Below, piece after piece: positions 1 to 64,000 of a DNA stretch of 64,000 nt. The stretch lies in the NCBI RefSeq assembly GCF_964199755.1, contig NC_133897.1, forward strand, positions 19,272,492 through 19,336,491, written 5' to 3'. A model generated the notes under the pieces. The model was not told the origin of the DNA. It worked only from the letters and a program-made list of their open reading frames with translations, and did no database searches. Origin of the DNA: Larus michahellis. Lineage: Eukaryota; Chordata; Aves; Charadriiformes; Laridae. The translations under genes were made by a program, and so were the position numbers. Each line of letters starts with the position of its first letter. The stretch's first letter is position 1.

Positions 1-1399
1 CAAAATGAACTAGGTCCATTATGTGAAACAGGCTACGACAATAAAAGCTTAACGAAAATCGCTTCAGAAACCCTATTCTTTGATTTTCCACGTTCACACA
101 TCCCGTGTTTCACAGCATTCCGTGAAAATATGTTTCCTACGCCCTACCCAGACACATCACATGGATCACTGGACTGATCGACTTTGTTCCTGTGGACATC
201 ATCTATCTAACTATTTACTCCAATATTTTACAGACGTTTTGGCAGCCCCCGGACTCATGCTTCAAAAACATTCAGCTGGACATTTCCACCTCTAAACGAG
301 GATTATACAGATCCCCCACCATCTTTACTGGAATCAGTCTGTTCTGTTCCCAAAAGGTGACAAAACCTGGTTTTTTGTTTTCCGCTCAACCTCTATTCAG
401 CCTTTTGTCTCTTTCCGCAATTGCTACGCGTTTATTTTTAAGCAATTTCTCAGTAATTCAAATTCCCCCGAAGAGCTCCCCGCACCCGCGTTATTTTGCA
501 ATCACAGCCGTTAATTGAAGCTACGCTTTTTGCCCGCTCCGCCGCCGTTTATTTAAGGTGGCCCCGGGTGCGGCGCCGGGGGCGTCCGTCCCCACGCCCG
601 GGCAACCCCCGCGCTCCCCCCACCCCGCCACGAAGCCCACCCGGGGGCACGACTAACGGGGGGTGTGTGGGGGTGTGTGTGTGTGTCCCAGACAGGCAGG
701 AGTCAACCCATCCCTGCCCTCCCTCGTGAAAAACAACGACGACAAAAGGCTATTAAAACAATCGGGGATTTGTTTTCATTGCTTGAGCCTAAAGTTGGGA
801 AAAAAACAACCCACCCCTCAACACTCCTGTGCACAGTTCTGCCAAATTCTCCTATTTTTATGTCCCACAGGTAAGGGGAGAGACACGGCAAATGGCCGCT
901 CAAAGCTCCCATTTACAGGATGTTTATTGCGATTTTGGCTGTTACGTGGGTTGGTCCCTCCTGCCCCCCTGCAGGGACGACATCCCCCTCCCTGCCCGGT
1001 GCCTCCGAGCTCCGCTCCCGACCCAGCCCCGGCGTGTGCGGAGCGAGGGGCGACCCCCGGGCCATCACTGGTAAAATGGATGAAAAGGATGAAAAGGAAA
1101 GGAGGGAAGTGGGGAAGGCGGTGAAAAGGCTGCTCAGCGGCACAGTCGGCAACTCCCGACGCACAGAAGCACTAATTCTAAACGGGAGAGGGTGCGCGAC
1201 GCTGCGCTGCCAGCTACAGAGACGGGGCTGCTGGGGTATTTTATCATTTAGGAAAACGATTTCTGTCTCGTTTAGAAATTGCTTGGAACTGCCAAAATCC
1301 AGTCGCTGCTTCAAGCTTTAACGTTTCAAGATAAAATGAAATGACACCTTTAATCAATGGATGAGACCATATAGGGTAGAAAATGAGCAAGGCTATTAC
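1..1399 (-). other. GAD2: GAD2 intron 4 (partial, 5' part)
   Basis: Sequence downstream of GAD2 exon 4, starting at its GT donor (AC at 1398-1399 on the plus strand). The next expected GAD2 exon, which in human begins with HPRYFNQL, is not visible and must lie outside the window. The stretch holds an AT-rich first 500 bases, then a GC-rich patch (about 520-1060), then mixed sequence. The ORFs here show no family resemblance. Confidence 0.85.
520..1060. promoter_or_regulatory. CpG-rich patch inside GAD2 intron 4
   Basis: Bases 530-660 and 940-1060 are dense in CpG and C runs, unlike the AT-rich intron around them. A TATA-like stretch (TTTATTTAAGG, 548-558) lies directly upstream, in plus orientation, of the GC-rich segment, and a short GT run sits at 661-688. 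This could be an internal or antisense promoter or simply a CpG-rich enhancer. No exon could be tied to it. Confidence 0.3.
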
Positions 1400-1633
1400 C
1401 TGTTTTAATTGCATACTTCAGAGTTGTTCTGCAGTTCAATAAAATTTCTTCCAAAGTCTGTGGCTGGTCTGCCAGTTCCCAGTTATATTCCTGGAGCAGC
1501 TCATTTGGGTAATGGAAATCAATAACTTTTGTTGATCTATCAAAACTTTTCACCACATACTGAAGTAAAATGTCCACAACATCTTGTAGGAAAGACATAG
1601 TTGTTATTTCTCCGTTGCATGCCGGCAGAAGAT
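1400..1633 (-). CDS. GAD2: GAD2 coding exon 4
   Basis: 234 bases, acceptor CCCAG before 1633 and donor GTAAT after 1400. It encodes [20 protein letters not shown], then the near-invariant [20 protein letters not shown] and [15 protein letters not shown], ending at TTLKYAIKT plus one base of the next Gly. The internal Met at the TTMSFL position is not a start: codons continue upstream to the splice acceptor. Confidence 0.97.
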
Positions 1634-3452
1634 CTGGGAACGGAGAAATTGAAAGTTAACTTCGTTTTACGACTGTACACACAGATTTTGGACAAAGGCT
1701 TCCCGCATTCACGTTTAGGAATCTTTTCACTGCGTTCAATACAAATAGACTTTGTTTTCATTTACTAAGCAAATTGGTAAGATTGTATTTTAAGGAATGT
1801 TCTGAAATAGTTAGGTTTTAATAGCCTATCTAAAATAGCAAATTTCGGCCACAGTATATTTCAGACCAATTTTTAAGACAATGAGAGCAAGCAGGGAAAC
1901 AAGAAAAAAGGCAAAACGAATCTCAGGAAAAATAAAGACTGGGAAAAAAACGCTACAAGAAGTGCTCTAAAAACTGTCATTTGCCTTGCAACAAAATACC
2001 TTCGTGGTGACTCTGCCAATGCGAGTAACTTGTTGATAATTTAATGCCTTTTCCGAGGCGATGCTGCGCGGTCTCTCAGTGCACGCACCGACATCTTTTG
2101 TTTAAGTGCGATGGCTCCGGCAGAGCCGAGCTGTAGCGGAACCCCCTAATTTGAGGTAATCCCGGAGCGGTCAGAGGGGCAGCAGCACAAGCCCCCACGG
2201 CGGGGGCAGGAGGGCAGAGCCTGCCCCGCTCCCCCGGGCAAACGGCAGCGTTTCCGTGCAGCGCGTTTCCGCGGGGAGCTGGCAGCGCTTTAGTAGCGGA
2301 GACGCCACCTCCAAGGTCAGAAAAGATGAAGCGCAAAAATATCTCGAATTAAAATAAATCGGTAAGAGAGCGCTCTTTCTCCCTCCTCCCCTCAAACCTT
2401 AGTTACATCGCAGGGACTTCAACAAGAAAGGTCGCTGCTGTCAGGGCTCCTTAGAAAGAGCAACAAATTTTATTCGGTTTTTTTTTTCCCGGGATTTTTT
2501 TTTTGGTTGGTTGGTTGGTTGGGGTTTTTTTGGCGGCTTTAAGAAATGCCGGCAGGTGCCGGGTGCGGGGGGGGGTGGGAGCGGGCCGGGGCTGGGGGCG
2601 CGGAGCTCCGCGGAGCCGCCGCGCACCGTCGGGACGCCCCCCCCCGCCCCGGCCTCCGCGCACCGCAGGCGGAGGCAATTTCCCGACCGAACCGCTGTGG
2701 GGTTTGGGGTTTTTTTGGTTAGTTTTAAAGCTGCAGCGTGGCCCGGGCGCACCGTTACCTGTTGAGTGCAGAAAGGCGTAATTCACCTCCGCTTTTTGGC
2801 AGCCGCAGGGTTTTTTGTCGCAGGTGCAGGCCGGCCGCGGCTCCGCTGCCCCCGGGGCTGCCCTGGCGCCGGTTTCCACGGGTTTCTCGGCATCTCCGTA
2901 GAGCAGGGCTTGACAGCGACACGGACACACGGCCTCAGCACCGCGGCATCACCCCCGGTCCCGTCCCCCCGCCCGCCCGCCCCGGGGCAGGGCCCGCGGC
3001 CGCCCGCCCGCGCTGCGCGGGCGCGGAGCTTTGCCTCCCTCGCGGGCTGCCCTTACCGCAGAGTTTGTTTCCGATCCCTCCCGTGAACTTCTGGGCAACC
3101 TGACACCAGGCTCTGGCTGCAAGAAAAAACGGAGCGGGGGGTCCGTGGGGACGGGCGTGGGCCGGGGGCGCCTCGTCGCACACCCGGCACCGCTCCCCAG
3201 GAACCTCCCGCCCAGCCCAGCCGCGCCGGGCAGGGCTAGAGCCACCGTCGGTCGCCGCCGCTCCGTCCCGCCGGTCCAGCTGCCACAAAGCGGTCTCCGG
3301 CGAGCGGGCAGCGCTGCCGCGGCGGCTCGGCGACTCCGTCGGGCCGGTCCCGCCCGGCTGCTCGGCTCCCCCTTACCTGTGCCGGGGCTCTCGGCGGCCG
3401 CCGAGCCCTCCTCGGCCCCGAAGGACCAGAAGCCGGAGCCGGGGCTTGCCAT
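1400..3452 (-). CDS. GAD2: Glutamate decarboxylase 65 kDa, N-terminal part (4 coding exons)
   Basis: GAD65 is the PLP-dependent enzyme that converts glutamate to GABA and CO2 on synaptic vesicle membranes. The window holds exons 3377-3452, 3057-3116, 2759-2908 and 1400-1633. They join in frame (520 bases, 173 codons plus one base), and every internal junction has one base before it and two after. The start [12 protein letters not shown] in a strong Kozak context (CCGCCATGG) matches human GAD65. Cys30 and Cys45, the palmitoylation sites known for the family, fall at the same residue numbers. The Cys-rich [10 protein letters not shown] segment follows, then the conserved [20 protein letters not shown] block that opens the catalytic region. 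The PLP-binding lysine and C-terminus lie outside the window. The block is more divergent before exon 4 than within it, as expected of GAD65. GAD1 is excluded by the N-terminus. Confidence 0.97.
1634..2758 (-). other. GAD2: GAD2 intron 3
   Basis: 1125 bases. The half near exon 3 (2540-2690) is GC-rich with G runs, followed by T runs and a short GGTT repeat (about 2504-2523). The half near exon 4 is AT-rich. No exon or RNA gene seen. Confidence 0.85.
2759..2908 (-). CDS. GAD2: GAD2 coding exon 3
   Basis: 150 bases, donor GTAAC after 2759, acceptor TCAAG before 2908. Encodes [13 protein letters not shown], an Ala/Pro-rich linker, the Cys-rich [13 protein letters not shown] and VNYAFLHST. The linker differs from the human sequence, while the ends are conserved, the usual pattern for GAD65. 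Confidence 0.96.
2909..3056 (-). other. GAD2: GAD2 intron 2, GC-rich
   Basis: 148-base intron. It holds a sequence resembling the left half of a REST/NRSF site (TCAGCACCGCGG, 2935-2946) and a right-half-like GACAGCG just beside it (about 2912-2918). The order and spacing are not canonical. Confidence 0.8.
3057..3116 (-). CDS. GAD2: GAD2 coding exon 2
   Basis: 60 bases, acceptor CTTGCAG, donor GTAAGG. Encodes [20 protein letters not shown], the membrane-targeting segment of GAD65 with Cys30 and Cys45, the palmitoylated pair known from mammals. Nearly identical to human, which settles GAD2 against GAD1. Confidence 0.97.
3377..3452 (-). CDS. GAD2: GAD2 coding exon 1 with start codon
   Basis: The ATG is at 3450-3452 in CCGCCATGG. 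25 codons plus one base precede the donor GTAAGG (after 3377). Encodes [20 protein letters not shown], then ESPGT. The frame stays open upstream to about 4316, so the start is chosen by match to the known GAD65 N-terminus and Kozak context, not by an upstream stop. Confidence 0.96.
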
Positions 3453-3514
3453 GGCGGAGGCGAACCGGCGGGGCGGGCGAGGAGCGGCGAGCTGCAGCCC
3501 AGGCGGCCCGAGCG

Positions 3515-3557
3515 AGTGTGCGTGAGTGTGAGTGTGCGGGTGTGTAAGTGCGTGCGG
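3515..3557 (-). repeat. CA-rich stretch in GAD2 leader
   Basis: Imperfect GTGTG/GAGTGTG pattern on the plus strand, CA-rich on the coding strand, 60-105 bases upstream of the ATG. It may vary in length between individuals. Confidence 0.6.
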
Positions 3558-3795
3558 CTGCGCCAGGCGGCGGCAGGCGAAGGGGCGGGAGCGCCCCGGG
3601 CACGCGTGGGTGGGAGCGTCTCCCGTGGGCGCCCCCGGGGCGAGCTCCGCCGAGCTGCCGCGCTCGCTCCCCGCGGCCGCTGCCCCCGGCCTGGGACGGG
3701 GCGGGCGGCGCCGCGGGAGCCGGGGTAGGTGCCCCCGCCGAGGCGGGCGGCGGCGGCTGCCGTGAAGGGACCCCCGCACCCTGCACCGAAGGGGC

Positions 3796-3809
3796 GGGGG
3801 GGGGGGGGG
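3796..3809. repeat. 14-base G homopolymer
   Basis: Uninterrupted G run about 345 bases upstream of the GAD2 ATG, preceded by GGGGC and followed by further G runs. Together they can form a G-quadruplex on the plus strand. Confidence 0.7.
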
Positions 3810-4960
3810 TAGCTGGGGGCAGACCCGAGCCCTAGGTGAAGGCCAGCCAGGTGCCTTGTGCCGCCTCCGCCCCACCGACGGCCCCGCGGTCCCTGCGGCC
3901 GCGGCCCGGCAGGGCAGGAGCGCAGTACCGAGACCCCCCGGCGCCGCCGAGCGCTGAGCGGAGGGGAAGGGTGATTTTCCGGGCCGTGGATCGGACGGAC
4001 GCGGCGGTGCAGCCCGGTGCCCCGAGGGGAGGGCTGGTACACCGGTCCCTGGGGCTACTGGGATGCAAAACACCGAGCTGGGTCTACTGGGAAGCGTCCA
4101 CAATCCTGTGAGCACCAAAGTGACGAGAAATATCCCCCGCCCCTCACCCCCTGCATCGGGGCACCCCCGCGGCTGCGAGCAGGGGACTCCAGGGCGGCGG
4201 CGGCGAGGCCGGGACAGCCCCTGCCGCAGGCGGCGGGCAACGGGGGGAGTCCCGGGGCGGGGAAGGGACAGCCCTCCCGAGCCCGCCCCCCCCGGCCCAG
4301 CCCTGCCCGCAGCCACCGGCGGGGGCCCCGTCGGGCCGGGTCACCCGGAGAAGGCGCTGCTGGAGGGGCCCGTGCGGGGCTGGGGCGGGGGCGGCTCCTG
4401 CCCCCCCGTCCTGTCCCCGGGCTGGGCGGCGGGGTCCCGGCTGCGCTGCCGCGGAGGGGGCGGGAGGAGCCCTGCACCACGCCGCGGCTGCCGGGGGGCG
4501 GCCCCGGCCTCCTGCCCCCGCCTCTCTCCTGGCATCCCCGGGCCGCTCCCGGAGTCTCCCCGCAACCCGCCCCCTCCCCCGGGGATGGGGGTCCCGGCGG
4601 AGCCGCCCTCCCGGCTCCAGCCCTGTGGGAGGCGGCAGGCCTCGGAGGCGAGACTGGAAGAGAAGGAAAACGACCGCTCCCTGTCCCTCCCCGACGTCCT
4701 TTCTGAAGGCAACCAAAGCTCCCCCTTCCACCCAGCCGGTTCCCCGGGGGAGCACGGAGCACTTCCTTGCCGTGGCTGCCTCTCCTCCAGCACAGGAGGC
4801 ATTTCCAGCCCTAACCCCAGGAGGGAGGCAGGCGAGGCCATGCCAGACCAGGGTTTGGCCCTGCCGAGAGCCCTGGTCATCCAGGACCCCCCTGCTCCTT
4901 GCCGCCAACTCCTGGGAGCTCCGAGGCCGTGTTTGGCCAAGGCCACCTCTCCCCGCTTTC

Positions 4961-5249
4961 TGCATGCACCCACACGGTTACTAGGGCTGTCCCCCCCACT
5001 GAAACGTCTTGATGTTTTAAAACATTGCCCTGGTGGTAAAGTAAAAGACAACCAGCCTAGGCATGGTTCCATGTGTAATTACAGAGCTCTTCCAGTTTCC
5101 AGATCACATCGGCTTTAAGGAAACGTAGAGGGTAACTCAGGCTCTCCACGGCGAGAGGCTGGTCGGAGCTCTTCCCCGCCTCGCTCGCTCATGCCCCAGT
5201 CTGCAGCGTTTCGTCAGTCCTGGGTGTAATTCAGACACAGCCAACCGTA
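4961..5249. other. Intergenic spacer between MYO3A 3' end and GAD2 promoter
   Basis: GC content falls from the CpG-rich region to ordinary levels. No gene, RNA or repeat recognised. Confidence 0.5.
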
Positions 5250-5269
5250 TCACTGCCTTGTGCTTTTTT

Positions 5270-5275
5270 TTTATT
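5270..5275 (-). terminator. MYO3A: Candidate distal MYO3A polyadenylation signal
   Basis: AATAAA on the minus strand, followed about 25-35 bases downstream by a GU-rich stretch (GGTTGGCTGTGTCTG). This is the best signal-plus-downstream-element pair found after the MYO3A stop. It would give a 3'UTR of about 1.36 kb. Confidence 0.4.
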
Positions 5276-6611
5276 TACTTTATCAGTTTAATAATACATG
5301 AGAAAGCAACTTTAAAACAGATTTCAAAATTTAAACAATGTATCGCAAATTTTACATCGCAGCAAATTTTAATTTGGTGCACAGCCTTCTAACTACTTAA
5401 AGATCAGGAAGCAATGGTTACCTGTCTCTGGGGAAAGGGCCAAGCGTGGCGGGGGGGAACAGACAAAAAACCAACCCCCGTGGCTCGCTGCTGCTGCCAA
5501 TCGTGGGATTTAGGAGATCTAAGCAAGGGAGCAGGATCAGGCCTTTATACTGGCATCATGAAATTTGCCTTCTCTTGCTTTGCAGCTGGGAACATGCAAT
5601 TATGAATCCTGAAAGGAAGTGCAGCAATTATCTGTGTGGCTTCTGTGAAATAAGGTCTTTTGAATAAGGAATCAGGGGAAAATTTGAACACGGTGGCTAT
5701 TGCTTTTATTTTCACTTAATTTCTAGTGGAACTGATTAAGAGTGATCATTACATTTAGACAGCAATCAACCAGAGAGCATATTTCTATTCCTTTCTTGGC
5801 ACCCCAGAGATTAAGATTCCTAAAAATCTAATGCAAAGGAGAACAAAGCAAACACGATTTAAAAGTTCATCACTTAGTCACAAAGCTCAGAGGCAGAGGA
5901 GTGGTCTGGATATACTTCTCATAAATGGACATCTCCAACATAAAGATTATACACACAATATTGACCTTTAAAACTGGCTACTAGCTTTACAGTAAAGTCA
6001 ATAATGAAATAAACTGCCATAGTATGCTATCCAATTAATCATTTATGCTTGTTTTCATTAGAGGGACACTTGCCACAAACAGTTCATCCCAAAATTTAAG
6101 CATTGTAAACCTAAAATGAGCAGAAATTCCCCTATGGTGTTCTTGTAATTTTTTTTTTTTCCTGTAAAACAATTTATTAGAAACAATAACTAAGGTTTTC
6201 TGAAGGTGCATATGGGAATTTGAAAGCTTAACTAGGGAACTATAAACTAAATGATCTATTTTAATTGGATGAGACTGATGAAATGTAAAAAAGAAAGAAA
6301 TGTGCATTGAGGAGAGTAAACTAGATTTAAGCTGCTTAATGTCTAATAATTTTAAGATGTAGCAGTGGTATCCAAAAGAAAGCCGATTTTTATATTAGGT
6401 GTTTTTAAAGTATATGGTATGTGACTGACAGTGTCCCTTTGCAACGGTGTTGGGCTGTAAACCACAGTAATTCATATTCACATGAACACACACGTTGTAA
6501 ACTTGAAACATTGGAGATTAAAAAAAAAAGAAAAAAGGAAGCACATGGTATAAAATGATAAAAAAGATTATGCTAATAAAAGCCAAATGGCAGCAGGAAC
6601 AGCAGCAGCAG
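5276..6611 (-). other. MYO3A: Probable MYO3A 3' untranslated region
   Basis: AT-rich sequence following the stop codon. Two other AATAAA motifs lie on the minus strand at 6173-6178 and 5705-5710. The first has A-rich, not GU-rich, downstream sequence; the second is intermediate. No coding ORF or repeat recognised. Confidence 0.5.
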
Positions 6612-63332
<56,721 letters not shown>

Positions 63333-64000
63333 CTAGAAAAGAAAAAGAGATGCAATTTCCTGATGTAAGAAAACACAGAGCAGATCTTGCATCTGTAATC
63401 ATCTTGAAGACAATTCAGTGAAAACATTCCAGCTTTCCACTCTTCTGAATTCAAACACACGAAAGTTTGAATAACAGGTCAGGATATAACCTCTTAGTGC
63501 AGCCCACCTGTGCTTGACAATTAAAAATCTATGGTTTGATCCCGCAACTAATACCATGAAGAACTTTTTCACTCTACAGATCCCTGCTTGATCACACCCT
63601 TACATCAGCTGCAAGACTGGAGCTATGCAGTAAGGAAAAAAAACCAACCCATATTTATAAAGCATATAACAGTCAAACTCGGGCACCTACCTGCAAAAAG
63701 AAAAATTACCCGGATAAAAAATATGGATAAGACAAAACCTGGGGTGTATGATGAAATAGTATGGCAAGGATGACGCAGACAAAGCATTCGGGATGGAAAC
63801 ATTTCTAGCTTAGTAATGACAATGCTCTAGAGCCTGGCAGAGATGGCCACACTGTAGAGCAAAGTGCTACAGAACCACTGGGGTTTGTGAAATACATCCT
63901 GATCAAGAAGAATTTTCTTGGATTCTACCGGGAAAAAATCGTACAAAATAAGGAAACTAAATTTAAAATCTTTCTCTTAGCAGGGTTAAACTTCAATTAA
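63333..64000 (-). other. MYO3A: MYO3A intron (partial)
   Basis: No kinase-domain exon could be recognised in this last stretch. Confidence 0.75.

Larger units (their letters stand above)
3453..4960 (-). promoter_or_regulatory. GAD2: GAD2 5' leader and CpG-rich promoter region
   Basis: About 1.5 kb of very GC-rich, CpG-dense sequence directly upstream of the GAD2 ATG. It has several GGGCGG (Sp1-type) boxes, for example near 3695 and 3791, and no TATA box at an expected position. A 14-G run lies at 3796-3809, and the minus strand is CA-rich at about 3515-3557. The transcription start cannot be placed from sequence alone. Long ORFs across this stretch reflect few stop codons at high GC. Confidence 0.75.

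Noticed and set aside
1540..1761. 73-residue minus ORF over the GAD2 exon 4 acceptor
   Set aside because: Out of frame with GAD2 and crosses the splice acceptor; no homology.
2504..2523. GGTT repeat as a telomere-like or regulatory repeat
   Set aside because: Only about five copies beside T runs, not TTAGGG; simple low complexity.
2949..4316. 455-residue minus-strand ORF
   Set aside because: It runs through the GAD2 leader, exon 1, intron 1, exon 2 and part of intron 2, and its Pro/Arg/Ala-rich composition is what stop-poor GC-rich DNA gives. Only the exon 1 part is real coding sequence.
4017..5118. Several long overlapping ORFs on both strands
   Set aside because: All lie in the GC-rich GAD2 upstream region, have low-complexity Pro/Gly/Arg content and no family resemblance.

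Overview
The window is vertebrate nuclear DNA, most likely from a bird. Multi-exon genes have GT-AG introns, the introns are AT-rich, and the CpG-rich islands are compact. Two fragments of CR1, the dominant retroposon of birds and other sauropsids, are present. No prokaryotic or viral gene is visible.

Both genes lie on the minus strand, head to tail. From high to low coordinate (the direction of transcription): 63332-6612 carries 26 coding exons of a class III unconventional myosin, MYO3A, from the kinase/motor junction to the stop codon. The upstream kinase exons lie beyond 64000. After a 3'UTR of roughly 1.4 kb and a GC-rich promoter region comes GAD2 (glutamate decarboxylase 65), whose ATG is at 3452. 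Its first four coding exons (3452-1400) encode the membrane-targeting N-terminus and the start of the catalytic region; the rest lies below position 1. The MYO3A-GAD2 order and orientation match what I recall of human chromosome 10p12. All exon boundaries were derived by hand from splice sites, codon phase and recalled human proteins. The 26 MYO3A exons sum to 4057 bases and stay in frame to the stop.

Region by region: 1-1399 is GAD2 intron 4 with a CpG-rich patch. 1400-3452 is GAD2 exons 4 to 1. 3453-4960 is the GC-rich GAD2 upstream region. About 5250-6611 is the MYO3A 3'UTR. 6612-13005 holds the last four tail exons (actin- and espin-binding). 13006-22926 is a 9.9 kb intron. 22927-30129 holds the IQ-rich neck and tail. 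31650-63332 is the motor domain, with CR1 fragments in a 7.5 kb intron (42485-50020).

The genes do not form a pathway. MYO3A works in actin protrusions of hair cells and photoreceptors; GAD2 makes GABA at synapses. The features most worth a second look are in MYO3A: an in-frame 87-bp exon that inserts one whole IQ repeat relative to the human protein as I recall it, a candidate 42-bp cassette exon in the actin-binding loop 2, an unusual Gln after the P-loop, and a total of six IQ-like motifs. I found no evidence of a wholly new biological system.
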